Assembly: GCA_018398585.1 (NCBI GenBank)
Contig: JAGTTD010000009.1
Span: forward strand, 13,335,193 to 13,399,192
DNA from: Simmondsia chinensis
Lineage: Eukaryota; Streptophyta; Magnoliopsida; Caryophyllales; Simmondsiaceae
Reading direction: 5' to 3'
Length of the DNA: 64,000 nucleotides
Part shown: positions 1 to 10,990 of the stretch, in pieces
Layout: every line of letters starts with the position of its first letter
Numbering within the stretch: the first letter of the stretch is position 1
Notes under the pieces: generated by a model
Databases searched by the model: none
Told to the model about the DNA's origin: nothing
What the model saw: only the letters and a program-made list of their open reading frames with translations
Position numbers and translations under genes: made by a program

Positions 1-554
1 TAATTACTATTACTTAGCTACTATTACATGTAAGGACTATTCAAGAAGCTTCTAGAGCATTTTAGAATATTTCAGAAAAATTGTAAATTAATATAAAATA
101 AAAAAATACTACTAAAATATGCGTTAATTCAGGATCAGGACAAGGTCATGGTATAGGATCGTGAAAAGATTTTAATTAAAAAAAACTCCCATCATTATAT
201 CTCTCACCTATTTTTCTTAAGTTTTCGACATGCCCTTTTCAAAAAATTCTATTATATAAAACACAATTTTCGTATCAATTTCAGTGACAATTACTTCAAA
301 TACTTTTTCCAGAGATTTCAAATTTTTCGGCACTTGCAAATCTACTTAAGGTGATATTTGTATCTCAAAAGAGACTATAGATTGCATGTTGAATGGTTTG
401 TTCCTTCTACACTTAATGCCATCACTTGACGCGCAAAAGATTTTAACCCCGCTCAATAAGACCTCACTTCTAGGTGCATCAAAGTGACATACACTAAGTA
501 CACAAGTGCAAGGCAATCTCAGGATTTAGATCGATGGTCTTGAAAAAAAATGAA
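1..554. other. AT-rich stretch, no gene recognised
   Basis: No open frame, RNA gene or element boundary is supported here. It may continue the LTR fragment at 555-910, but similarity to known parts of that LTR family is not clear by eye. Confidence 0.4.
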
Positions 555-910
555 CTAATAATTTTAATAAAAGTTAAGAAATAAATTATACATGTAGTCC
601 AGTTCATTGTTCCAATCTCATTTAATAAACATTAGCCTAGCACTTTTGGATTCCTATCTACATGATCAGGACAAGTCATCTTAAGCATCACATTATAGTT
701 CTATCAAACAAGTTATCCAACCTTATCAATTACTAGGAATATACTTCGACAACATATCACAATTTTGATTTAAATCTATCTGTAGTTCTATCTCATAGAA
801 CATTTTAGAAAAAAACACATGCATATTTAACTCTTAAAACACTATCAGAGTTCAATTAAATAAAACATTTTTATTTTTAATTATTAGAACTAAATAATTT
901 AATTTTTAGG
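555..910 (-). mobile_element. LTR fragment of the Copia-3/Copia-D family
   Basis: On the minus strand this stretch runs parallel to the first 400 bases or so of the LTR at 38700-39107, with shared blocks such as TATCAAACAAGTTATC and the surrounding order of motifs. It is diverged and has no second LTR or coding region in the window, so it is a remnant. The family assignment rests on that internal comparison only. Confidence 0.5.
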
Positions 911-1869
911 TTAATGGTTATTACGGCATCTTATATCTCCATCCCTTTCAATCATTTGTTACCATGACTATAGGAGAACCCCAAGATTACAGCAGGTCTT
1001 CGAACTCAGGTGCTTCTAACCACGTTACCCCCAAATGTAGGTATAGTTTGTAATTTCTTTCCCCATTAAGGTCATAAGGGTCTTCTTGTCAAAAAACAAT
1101 TCTTTACTACCTATTACACATGTGGGTTCCACCACCATATCAAACCGATGACAACCCCTAAAAATTACCATATTTCATGTTGCTACCTCACCTCACTCAC
1201 AACTAAAACCGTGTTAAGACAATAATTCCCGTGTTGAATTTGACTCTAATTTTTTCTGTATAAAGGACAAAGCTACAAGGTTTCGCTTCTGTGAGGGCCT
1301 AGGGATTGTCCAATCTATCATTTCTTGCTTCCCCCAAGTAGTCTAAGGTTCCAGCCTAGAATCAAGTTCGATGACGGCTACCGACAGCCCAACATGCCTC
1401 ATGGCACCTCGGCTGTTGGCCAACCATGCCCACTGGTATCATCAAACCCCACTCACCAAAACCCCTACTGACTTCGGCCATTGGGAGCAGCAATACAACC
1501 ATTGTCCCTAGCGGCGACATCAGTGGCGCGCGCATAGGCACTCGCTCTGGTGATGCCATGCGCCTCAAACCACCAAACCGTGGCCTTTAGTCACCACAAT
1601 CAACCCCTTGCGCCCCCCCCCCCCCCCCCCCCCCCCCCCCGCGCCCCAAGTCGACCACCTTCTAACCACTCTATACACTTGCACCGACATACAACCCCAA
1701 ACTCCATTAACCCACCCTCTCCAAGCTTCCCGCCACTGGCCGCCGACACAGCTGCACCAGCCAGCCCAACCCTTGAATGGCCCCTCTCCATGAACGAGCC
1801 CTAACATTGGGCCATTAACAACAATGACCAAACCACAACTCTCCTTGACACACAAAGCCATTGCCCAAG
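911..1869. other. C-rich low-complexity stretch, no gene
   Basis: Open frames on both strands between about 1550 and 1880 are proline- or glycine-rich and centre on a 28-base C run, so they look like composition artefacts. The right part may belong to the linker of the Copia relic that is recognisable from 1870. Confidence 0.4.
1613..1640. repeat. Poly-C run, 28 bases
   Basis: An uninterrupted C homopolymer in C-rich DNA. It is one of six long G/C runs in the window. Confidence 0.95.
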
Positions 1870-2801
1870 CTCCAACCAATGTCCTTCCAACAAAAACAAG
1901 GGCTTAAGGATGGAATATACAAGCCCAAGTACCTGTATCTCTCTCAACTAATGCAATCATACAAGAACCCACATTTTTATTCACCAAGAAGTGAAAAAAC
2001 CAAAATGGCAAGAAGACACATTGGATGAGTTCCTTGAACTCATCCAAAACCACACTTGGGACTTAGTTTCTATACGAAACCACTAAGAATCTTATAGGAA
2101 GTACATGGAAATATCGAGTAAAGTATAAAGCGGGGTTCAAAGCTCGACTGGTAGCTCAAGCTTTTCAAAATGGGAAGCATTGACTACAAGGAAAACCTTC
2201 AGCCATGAAGTCCTAACCTCCCACCAAAATTTATGCTTTTATTGGTAAATTACATACAACTAACTAATTTGCCAACTTGATGTAAGAAATTCCTTCCTAC
2301 ATGGCCTCTTGCAAGAAGAAGTTCAGTGCTACCTGCCCCCAAGGATTTGTACATCCTAAGTTTCCCAATCACGTTTATCAGCTATGCAAAAACAGAGTAA
2401 GGTCTCAAACAAGTACCTCAGGCTTGGTTCCAAAAGTTTGACTTGTTTTCTCCTTAGTCTAGGTTTTTGTTTGTTGTCATGCTGACCCATCCCTATTGAT
2501 CCCAATGACCAAGGGACCATCTCACCTATGACTTATGTACATGACATCATCCTTTAAGGGGACACTTCACCTTATCTATATGACCTTATAAACTCCCTTT
2601 CCACACAATTTTGCTATGAAGGACCTAGGGCCCCCCCTACACAACTCTTTTGGCATAGAAGTACGACATGATCAAACTGGGCCTCTTCCTCTCACAACAC
2701 AAGTACATAGTGAACCTTCTAACCAAACACAGTCTTCTTGATGCCATACTAATCAAAAATTCCATCCCAGTTTGAGGACAATTGTCATTAAATGAAGGCG
2801 A
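1870..2801 (+). pseudogene. Copia-1 pol relic, reverse transcriptase first part
   Basis: Decayed Ty1-copia reverse transcriptase. Readable landmarks in order are GIYKPKYLYL in the linker before the RT domain, WQEDTLDEFLELIQNHTW (the usual W..AM..E...L..N.TW block), WKYRVKYK followed by FKARLVAQAF, and QLDVRNSFLHGLLQEEVQ. Frames change between blocks and several stops are present, so no protein can be made. The relic stops at the hAT-1 insertion and resumes at 6125. Upstream gag, protease and integrase are not recognised. Confidence 0.8.
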
Positions 2802-3386
2802 GCTTCAAGTAGGGGTGGCCACGGGCCGGGTCGGGGCCAAGCCCTGGGCCTGGGGCCCGGCTGGCCCGGCACTGTAGCGGGGCTGGGCCGGGTTCAGCCC
2901 GTTTTGGGAGCCAGGCCGGGCCCTGGAGGGCATCCCAGGGGCAAGGGCTCGGGCCCGCTACAGTACGGGCCGGGCTGGGTGGGCTCGGTTGGGCCCGCTT
3001 TCGTCAGCTTAAAAAAAAAAGCAAAAATTTAAATAATACAAAGTCATTTTATACTAAAATTATTATAATTCATTGATAAATAATATGAGATACAAATACA
3101 TATTTTTCTCAAGCACTAATAATGCTAAATATACGTAATAAAATAAAAATATATAATAAGTAATAATAAATAAATGGTAAATATCTTATAAAAAAAAAAA
3201 ATAATGGTAAAATAAATAACGTAACAAGTACAAATACAACGCAGTGGGAGCCTAATATTTAAAAGTACAAATTTGTTTATAAAAAAAATACAAAGTTTGA
3301 CGTATGTGGGGGGTGCGGTCGTCTTTTGACGTAAATATTTAAAAGTAAAATAATTGACATACAAAAGTGTTGATATCAGTCGCATT

Positions 3387-3405
3387 GGGGGGGGGGGGGG
3401 GGGGG
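3387..3405. repeat. Poly-G run, 19 bases
   Basis: G homopolymer just inside the transposase 3' end of hAT-1. The matching place in hAT-2 (about 25717-25722 on the opposite strand) has only six. Confidence 0.9.
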
Positions 3406-3429
3406 TGGGGTTTGCCGTGCCATTGTTTG

Positions 3430-5116
3430 ACGTATCAGTGGTGTGGTCGTTTTTCCTTCATCGCTCGAGGAATCCAGCTTCATTCTCTGTTGATTCCGTT
3501 CCTCAGCTAGCAGCCAATCCTTCAAGCACATGGGACATCTCCAAGCTTGAAGGCAATAGCTTCGCCCTCTTCGTTCCAAGCAAACCTGCCACCATGACTG
3601 AAAGCACACTCCGATGCTACTGAAGAACCACCGGACAACTTAGTATATCACGTGCCATGGTGGAAAGCACGGGATACCGGGCTTGGTTTATGTTCCACCA
3701 TTGTAAAATGTCAAAATACGGGGTTGGCCGGCGCGTCGCGAAAATATGGAGCAACGGTGTCCGCAAATAATAATCTAGCTTCGTCACATGACGTGGGGGC
3801 CTACTGTGGGCGTAAATTTGCTCCAACAGTTTTCCACGAATATGACGTATGTGAACTACTTCCGCTAGATGTTTGAAGATCCTACCTGCAGCAGTACTAG
3901 GATATAAATTATTGGGACGCTAATTTTCGGGAATATTGAAAAAAATAAAATGTGCAACTCGTTATCGACTTCGGCAATGAAAGTGTCGATATCGAGACTA
4001 GGATACAAAATATTTGAAAAAATGTTGGCAAAACAAGTTTAAAACCCCCGCGTTTACAACGAGGATCTAAAATAGTTTGCTAAGCAGTATATAAGAGGTA
4101 GTTTAGAATAATATTTAGCAAACGTTTCTTTCATTGCCTTAATCGATTCGAACAAAATAGGGGTTGGATTTATTACCCGCCATCCAATTTGCAATATCAA
4201 GCAATCTTAATATTGCTTGAGGCATGGTCAGATAGTAGAAACCCGAAAAAAATATCGTGGCCTCTTGAAACATGCAAAAAAATTTACAAATTTCATCTAT
4301 TGTCTCCCAATGTATACCGTTCAGGTTGTAATCGCTCCATTCTGAGCGATTGTCTTGTGCGTATTCCATTAGAACATCTTTATATGGTAGAATGCGCTCT
4401 AACATTTCTACCATAGACGACCACCTAGTTTGGGAGTCTAATTTGAATTGTTTATATTCTATGCCATGCAACCTACATAAATTTCTAAATCTTTTTTTTC
4501 TAGTGCCGGATGATTTGATAGATATTATATACGGATCTTAAGGTGTTAAGGGATGCGTTTACAAGCTTTAAACCAACCATTACCCATTAAATGCAAAATG
4601 TGACAAATGCAACGAATATGGAAACCACTTCCCACCTAACATGGGTCTCATGTGCCTAATTAAATGTGTAACGGATGCAGTGTTTGTTGGTAGCATTATC
4701 GAACGTAATATTGAAGATACGTCACTCTATGTCCCAATCGCGGACGGCCGACACAATCGCACCCATAATTATCTCTGCACGTGGGGGGGGGGGGGGGGGG
4801 GGGCCGGGGAGCAGCAATCTAAAATACCAAAATGAATTATTCTCTTTTGGAGGATGTAGAAGTCATCGATCTAGTGTGCCGTTATGCACATATAACGTTG
4901 GCCGGGTTTTGACTTCCATATGTTTGACGTCAACGAGAACATGCTCGTGTTCATCGCAAAAAGTGTTAAGACCCCAGCTTTCACGCTGTGGTACAACGTA
5001 AAAGCGTCCCGCTTTACGGTGTTCCAAGGAACCCTCACAATGGCTGGGTTCACCAATTGTTGGAGGTAGACGATGAAATATAGGTTTTCACCGGCATTGA
5101 AAGGCCTTTCACCCAA
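3430..5116 (-). pseudogene. hAT-1 transposase body, broken
   Basis: Relic of an Ac-like hAT transposase. From 5116 downward it reads GERPFNAGENLYFIVYLQ, then NTVKRDAFTLYH; the block around 4471-4139 carries YKQFKLDSQTRWSSMVEMLE and YYLTMPQAILRLLDIANWM; the last block near 3560-3430 carries the MCLKDWLLAEE end of the hAT dimerisation domain. Between these blocks the frame is lost repeatedly and a poly-G run replaces coding DNA near 4790. The hAT-2 copy keeps the same blocks more nearly in frame, which confirms the order. Non-functional. Confidence 0.85.
4783..4803. repeat. Poly-G run, 21 bases
   Basis: G homopolymer inside the hAT-1 transposase. The homologous place in hAT-2 (about 24374) is a short run of five on the opposite strand. 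Confidence 0.9.
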
Positions 5117-5130
5117 AATTATATATTTAG

Positions 5131-5667
5131 CTAGCCCCTTTCGGTTGCCCTCTTGAGAGAACCTAAATTAGCAAGTCCACCAGTCACTTGCTGTACTAGA
5201 TGTTGTTGGCTCTTATATGGGCATTGCTTGGGATGGCACCTATGTATATGTCTGCTTAATGTGCCTGTTCCACTGCCAGGTTGATGGCTAAAAGTCCTAG
5301 GTGGGGCACATAATTTACAAGTTGCTTTATTAGTTATCCTATTAAGGGTAAAGTGATTCCATACCCCATTAGTTGTATGCCTCCTAGTAGAAGTACTACT
5401 TTTAGGCTGGGCTTCAGTGGTGGGCATGGATTCCTCATCAGTTTGTGAGTTTCCAACCCCACCACCCGACTCATGATAATCCTGTTGTTGTTGAAAGTCC
5501 CAATCTATGCTATCATCAGTGTATGGGGGTGATGGGCCTGGTTGTATAAAAGCTTGTTCTTCCGTATTAAGTGTGACAATTCTACTCCTTTTAGGGATTC
5601 TGGGTGGCCGAGAAGAGCTAGAACTTGCACGACCTGCATCAGATGATGATGAAGAGTTGTGTGCCAT
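5131..5667 (-). CDS. hAT-1 BED zinc-finger frame, 178 residues
   Basis: N-terminal part of a hAT transposase. It begins with a serine-rich tract (MAHNSSSSSDAGRASSSSSR), a basic patch (PKRSRIV, a likely nuclear-localisation signal by inference), then a BED-type zinc finger near residues 103-145: NHFTL..., the pair CKLC and the pair HIHRCH. BED fingers bind the transposon ends. The frame ends at a TAG after ATERG, just before the catalytic part, which resumes in another frame. The hAT-2 copy has the same TAG context, so the stop is old. It could be an exon end, a separate small protein or a shared mutation. Expression is not shown. Confidence 0.6.
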   Translation of the reverse strand: MAHNSSSSSDAGRASSSSSRPPRIPKRSRIVTLNTEEQAFIQPGPSPPYTDDSIDWDFQQQQDYHESGGGVGNSQTDEESMPTTEAQPKSSTSTRRHTTNGVWNHFTLNRITNKATCKLCAPPRTFSHQPGSGTGTLSRHIHRCHPKQCPYKSQQHLVQQVTGGLANLGSLKRATERG

Positions 5668-6132
5668 ATTAATATAAGTGATTAGTATTTAAAAAATGTA
5701 AGTACTAATGCAAATTAAATAACCAAAAATGCGAACCAAATAAAATTGCGATACTAAAATTACCGAAATGAGAGAACAATGAAATTCGAAATTCAGGCAA
5801 ACACTTTACGAACTTCGAACTTTAGAGCACAATGTTGCAATTAGCAAAGTTGAAGAAGATGGGAGATGATGAATGTATAGAGAGAGAAGAGAGGATTGAA
5901 GATTTGGTGAGGATTAAGTATTTATAGAAAAAACAATACAATTTTTTTTTTTAAAACTTGAGAGCCGTGGCAACAGCTCTAACAAAAGAGCTATTGCTCC
6001 AACGGCTCTTTGAGCCGGGCCCGAGCTCGGCCCAGCTCGAAATTTTTTTTGGCCCGTGGCCCGGCCCGAAGTGGACCGGGCTCGGGCCAGTTTCTAGGCC
6101 GACCCGTCCCGTTGGCCACCACTAGCTTCAAG

Positions 6133-6830
6133 TAGATATCACTGAATATAAAGTGTTGTTGGGACCCTCTGGTATCTTACAGTCACATGCACCAACATTT
6201 TTTAAGCAGTTAACCTAGTCATTCTCTATAGACTAACCACTGACAGGTTATTAAGCGCATCCTTTGATACATCAAAAGCATACCCAATGTGGTCTCTTCC
6301 CCCAGCCGAGTTCTCTTACATTGTTGCTGCCTCTGCAAATGTAGAATGGGGAGGTTGTCCTCACACATGAAGATCCTGTGCTAGTTTTGCCATCTTCGTT
6401 GCACTAAATCTCATTTCACAGTGAACTAAGTAATATTCCATTGTTGCCAAATACATCAAAAAATCCGAATATCTAGCAGCTGCTCAAGATGTCAAAGAAA
6501 CTGACTGGATATAATACCTGATGCAGGATCTAGGCCTTCATCATCCTAGCCCAAACGTAATTTATTATGACAACGTTTTCGTCTAGTTTCTCACCCCCGC
6601 CAACCCGTCTAGAATGATCGAAGCAAACACGTCAACGTTAATTTTCACTATGTACGAGAAAATGTCTAGAATGGAGCTCTACATGTTCGATGCACGCCCA
6701 CCACCAATCAAGAAGACAACATCTTCAAAAAAGGACTATTTGTTGATGGATTTCTACTCCAGAAGTCCAATCTTCACTTGACTCTGCCCCACTCAGTTTA
6801 AGGGGTCCTATTAGAGCACACTGATGCCTA
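6133..6830 (+). pseudogene. Copia-1 pol relic, RT end and RNase H
   Basis: Continuation of Copia-1 after hAT-1. Landmarks are DITEYKVLLG (the TEYR..LG block), IKRIL*YIKS (kRILRYLKGT block, one stop), DAEWGGCPHT-like residues, then SKYSIVAKYIKKSEYLAAAQ with DVKETDWI (the Copia RNase H VA.STEAEY..A block) and KHVNVNFHYVRENV near 6630-6665. A purine-rich AAGGGG stretch near 6800 could be the polypurine tract, but no matching LTR follows. Several stops; non-functional. Confidence 0.8.
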
Positions 6831-6845
6831 GTATCTAGCTTAGAG

Positions 6846-7709
6846 TTAATTATTTACTTTTACCCTTACCTTTTGTGTGAACCTAACCCTAATGGCATCT
6901 TCCAAGTGGGGCATACAAGGTTCATGAATAAATTGACTCAAAACTCTTTTAGGATAACAAATATCAGGTCGAGTAATGGTCAAGTACAACATTCTTCCTA
7001 CTAAATGACGATATTGTCTCGGGTCACTAATGGGCTCCCCTACTTGATCGGCCAAGTGATGATTATGAACAATGGGAGTGGAAACTGGTATTGCACCTAA
7101 TAATCTAGCCTCACCCAAAATATCTAATGCATATTTCTGTCCGTTCAACACAAGACTTTCCCTAGAATCAGTAACTTCTACCACTAGGAAATCATGGCTT
7201 TACCCTTTCATATGTGATCCAAATTGTTACCCGTAATAATAACATCATCCACATAAATAAGAATGGCTGTGAAAATTGAACCAATAGTATATGTAAACAA
7301 CGAATAATCTGGTTTGGACTGTTTAAAATCAATTTCTGTTAAACAAGAAGTAAACTTGTGGTTCCGATTACGAGATGTCTGTTTAAGTCCATATAAAGAC
7401 TTACAAAGACGAAACACTTTTCCCGAATGTTTTCGTTCAAAACCTTGAGTTAGTTTTATATAAACCTCCTTGTCAAGATGACCATAGAGAAAGGCGTTAT
7501 TGATATCAATTTGATGAATTACGCAACTATGAGCTGCAGCTATGGCTAAGACACAACGAACAACGAGTTTAGCAATCGGTGCAAAGGTAACATGGTAATC
7601 TATACCCTCAATTTGAGTATACCCTTCAGCAACTAACTGAGTCCTATACCTCTTAATGGTGTCATCGGATTTGTAGTTGACCTTGTAGACCCACTTGGAA
7701 TTGGTTGCT
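6846..7709 (-). pseudogene. Copia-2 reverse transcriptase relic
   Basis: Minus-strand Ty1-copia RT, the best preserved part of Copia-2. From 7700 downward it reads WVYKVNYKSDDTIKRYR, INNAFLYGHLDKEVY, CKSLYGLKQTSRN, then the catalytic YVDDVIITGN at about 7240. A small deletion near 7190-7210 has removed the KDLG..YFLG part, after which the frame resumes with LNGQKYALDIL and YRHLVGRMLYLTITRPDI. It ends after HLEDAIRV. The catalytic YVDD is intact, but the gene is split into three pieces by two LINEs and lacks gag, protease and most of integrase. Confidence 0.88.
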
Positions 7710-9448
7710 CACTTCTTAAGAGAATGGGCGGAGGATCATTTGTCAAGTCTAGAGGGAGAAACAAGAGAGAGAAGCTTTGGGAATTTGGGGTGGTGCGTGG
7801 ATGGTTGCGGTAGCGAGTGGCATTTAAGCTACCACCTTCTGGCACCACATGAGGGCGCGTGCGGCCTCATATGGCAGCGCTCGTCACATTCTCGTGATCC
7901 TTGTGACCTCCTCTTCCCTTGATACTATTCATTCGTGGTTTCTGATCATGATTTGAGAGTAAAAACACAAGTTAAGCAGAGGGAGTTTGAGGATGATGAT
8001 GGTGTCTCACTGGTTCTCTACATTGAATCATCCGGTGGCTCTTCTTCTTGTTCCTGGTGATTTATCTCTCGTGATGGGCGTGATGATGGTCATGGTCTTC
8101 TTTCTCCTGCTTGACTTTTCTTTTCTACGTTTTTTATATGATTTTCTCCCCCATGTGGGCAGATTTTCGGTATGATTCACCTTCCTATCAACCTTCTTGC
8201 TTTTTGTTGCTTCATAGCTTGATCTGAGTACTTTTTCTCTACAAAATTACTCTGGATTATGGTGGTTGCTTAGACCCTGGCTCTTGCCTTGTTTCGACTA
8301 GAAAACAGGGGCTGTTCGTGAGGCCCCTTGGCTGTGTCGATTTGGATTTGAATCTTGGTTATCATTTCTTGATTTGAGTGGTACAAATTGCCTTGAATTA
8401 GTTTGGTAATCTTTGCCAGGTTTTTACCCAAAACAGGGGCTGTCATTGATGTTACTTGTTGCTTGTTTGGAGCTTGTGCTTTGATTGATTCTTTACCTAG
8501 CTCATTAGGTTGATCTGGATGTGATCTTCATCGTTGTGGGTTGTTGATTAGCCTTTGTTTCTTTTCCTTGCAAATCCCTTTTTGGAATTTGGGGTGGCTG
8601 TTGGTTGGTTGTTGGGTCTGGGTTTCAGGTGGAGGTCACGTTCTGGTAGTGGTTAGTGGTATGTCCGGTGGTGGGTGGTGGTTGGTGTGGTGGTGGCGCA
8701 TGGTTGTGGGTTGAGTTTGCTAGGTGGTTGGGGTTTGTTAAAGTTTGTTACAAATTGTTAGTGCATTGCTTGAGTTAGTTACTTTCTTGGGCTGTGTGCA
8801 TGGAAACTAGTGTTGATCCGGTGGTTTCGATTCCCGGCTTGTTAGCTGATGATCGTAGTACCACTTCTACTCTTAGTTATGTTCCTCCTCGGATTGTTAA
8901 TGGTGAAGACATCACATCAATATCGCATGATGATATTGCCTCCAGGATTGCGAGATGGAATCGATGTCTCGTGGGTTGGTTCATGTTGCTTTCTCTAGTT
9001 GCATTGCCATTGCTAAGATACTTTGCGCCTCTATGGGTCTTGAGTGTGTTATTCCCAGGAAGGATATCTACTTCTTCCGTTTTAGGTCCTTCGATGATGC
9101 GGCATGAGTGATTTAGGATGGCCCTTGGTACTTTAATGACCATTATCACTACCTTGAGCATTGGCGACTTAATTATTCTCCTACTATTGACCTATCTCGA
9201 ATTCCGATATGGATCCAGATTCACGGTTTCCCGGCATCTATGTATTCGGAAAAACTCTGTTAGTAATATTGCTAGCGGGGTTGGAAAACCCCTCTATTTA
9301 GACCAACTGACTCTCGATGGCTCTCTGACCAAATTTGCTCCGGTGTGTGTTGAGTTGGATGCTAGGGATACTCCTCCTAACAAGATAACAGTTGAACTTG
9401 ATGACATTCGGTTTCCGGTGATGGTGAAATATGAAAGCCTGCCAAGTA

Positions 9449-9511
9449 CAACAACAACAACAACAACGAACCCAATGCCTCCAAGGGCTCCCGCATACAC
9501 AGGGGTTTTTT

Positions 9512-9555
<44 letters not shown>

Positions 9556-9693
9556 TTATAGATGTACACACCCTTCCCCCCTTTCAAGGGGCTACCCTGA
9601 AGAGAGGCTATTTCCGAGGACCCCCAACTTGGGAAGCTGGTCCGCAGCTTAGAGCATGAGACCTGGCAGCAGGAGAGCAAACAAAGACTTGAC
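9449..9693 (-). mobile_element. SINE-1, Au-like tRNA-derived SINE
   Basis: A short element flanked by a 15-bp TSD (AAAGCCTGCCAAGTA at 9434-9448 and AAAGCCTACCAAGTA at 9694-9708). On the minus strand it carries a pol III B-box-like stretch (AGGTCTCATGCTC), the core GGAAATAGCCTCTCTTCAGG, then GCGGGAGCCCTTGGAGGCA and a (TTG)n tail, which appears as CAACAACAAC on the plus strand. The layout GGAAACAGCCTCT ... TGCGTACAT ... GCGGGAGC is that of the angiosperm Au SINE group, recalled rather than searched. A T/G homopolymer (9506-9554) has replaced part of the body. It interrupts LINE-A ORF1. Confidence 0.88.
9506..9554. repeat. T16 followed by G33 run in SINE-1
   Basis: T at 9506-9521 and G at 9522-9554. 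SINE-3 has about five Gs at the equivalent place (AAGGGGGTAGATG), so the run is an expansion. Confidence 0.92.
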
Positions 9694-10990
9694 AAAGCCT
9701 ACCAAGTATTTGTCAGAAATGCTCGGTTTTTGGTCATACATGTTGCATTTCGAATGATCTTTACTTGTTCCTTCTCTCCTCCTCTAGTTGAAGCTCCAGC
9801 ACCGGTGAATGGGAAACAGCGGCAACGTCATCTCCGGCGAGAACCCATCAGAGCTGCTGCTAGGGAGGCTATTGGACTGGATGCCGGGACCGGGGGCTGA
9901 GAATCAGGAAAATGGGCCTATTTGGTCCTCTGTAAATGAAGAAGAAAGAAATGGGAATGTTGGACCTCATGAAAGTGGGCCTGTTGAACCTATTAGGCCT
10001 GAAAATGACTCGTCCATTACTTCCACTCATGGGGCTGAAGTAATTGGGCCAAAACGAGCTAGGTCGTGTGATGACCCATCCATTTCCTCTCCCTCCACTG
10101 CTGCGATTGGGCCCCCTGCGGTTAGGCCATGTGAAGATCTTCCCGCCTCCACACTAAACTTCCTTGCTTGGCCGAATGATCCTGTTGGGCCTATATGCGC
10201 TGCTGGGCCACCCCTTTATTTTGGACCATTTGAGCCTATTCAGGAGACTTTGGGCTTCCTAGCTGAGCCCACCACTTATGGTGGCCTCCTCCTATGCGTT
10301 GGGCCGATGCTCTTGCCTGTTTCGGGGAGTCTTTCCCTTCCTAATATGGCTATTACGACTCTGGGTCCAAGACCGCACTCCGCTTCTAGTTCTCGTCAGT
10401 CAAGCACTTTGAGTATCTCGGATTTTCTTGTTATAGCGGTCCCTGAGCCTATCCCGTGTGATAGTGCTGTGATTGGTGAAGCTCATGTTACCCCTATTAA
10501 GATTATGGAGCCAATGATTTGTGCTTTGAACCAGGAGGCCAGTGTGCCTAGCCTTGATTCTAGGTTCCAACCTGAGTGTTTGTCTAACCAGGATAGCTTG
10601 GCTTCCTCTGCCCTTGTTGCTGATCCTTGCGAGCGTATCGAGATTCAGGATACTCCTACTTGGGTTGCTACATCTAGTGCCCTGTGTTTGTCTTCTGTTA
10701 CTCGTTGTTCGCCCCCTTAGGAGAGTAGCCCTTCAAGAGCAGCTGCTAGAGCTGCTGCCCGTGCCACCAAAAAGGCTGCTAAGGTCCGTGCTAGTCCTAC
10801 CCCTACTTCATCTATAGCATCACATGCCTCCTCTATATCTTCTCGGCAGTTATCTCAAGTGGACCAACTGCTTGCTTAGTTTGAGGAGTGTGCCGATCTA
10901 ATCAGGAGGGAGGAGATTATTAGCTCGGGTCTGTGGGACATTATCTATAGTGGTGTAGACTACTTTTAGTGTAACCCCTTTATTTTGGTG

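Larger units (their letters stand above)
2810..6124 (-). mobile_element. hAT-1, hAT-superfamily DNA transposon
   Basis: The 3315-bp element is bounded by a perfect 8-bp TSD, GCTTCAAG, at 2802-2809 and 6125-6132, and by inverted ends beginning TAGGGGTGGCCA (left) and, on the other strand, TAGTGGTGGCCA (right). An 8-bp TSD and TAG-type ends are hallmarks of hAT elements. Subterminal DNA is packed with GGCCCGG-type motifs. It carries a BED zinc-finger frame and a broken transposase on the minus strand and sits inside the Copia-1 pol relic. Two long poly-G runs interrupt it. A related copy lies at 23020-26209. Confidence 0.93.
8800..10975 (+). pseudogene. LINE-A ORF1 (DUF4283 and CCHC zinc knuckle), interrupted
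   Basis: L1 ORF1, an RNA-binding nucleocapsid-like protein. From the ATG at 8800 it reads RIVNGEDITSISHDDIASRI and RWNRCLVG, matching the start of the plant L1 DUF4283 domain. After a frameshift near 8980 the domain continues with DPWYFNDH, LSRIPIWIQIHGFPASMY and a VKYESLPS block. SINE-1 is inserted exactly there; beyond it the frame gives CQKCSVFGHTC, the zinc knuckle. From 9809 a 303-residue open stretch is rich in IGP/VGP motifs, and a tail beyond 10720 has an alanine/lysine segment (AARATKKAAKVRASP). The LINE-B ORF1 shares these parts. Stops and shifts make it a pseudogene. Confidence 0.85.

Noticed and set aside
985..1040. tRNA-like GTGGTTAGAAGCACC and GAGTTCGAAGACC on the minus strand
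   Set aside because: A- and B-box-like stretches are too close together for a tRNA, and no TSD or tail marks a SINE. A short degraded SINE head cannot be excluded.
1550..1880. Open frames on both strands, one proline-rich and one glycine-rich
   Set aside because: They overlap a C homopolymer and have no domain; composition explains them.
3125..3385. 86-codon minus frame rich in Phe/Tyr/Ile
   Set aside because: It lies in the AT-rich 3' UTR of hAT-1 and has a composition artefact profile.
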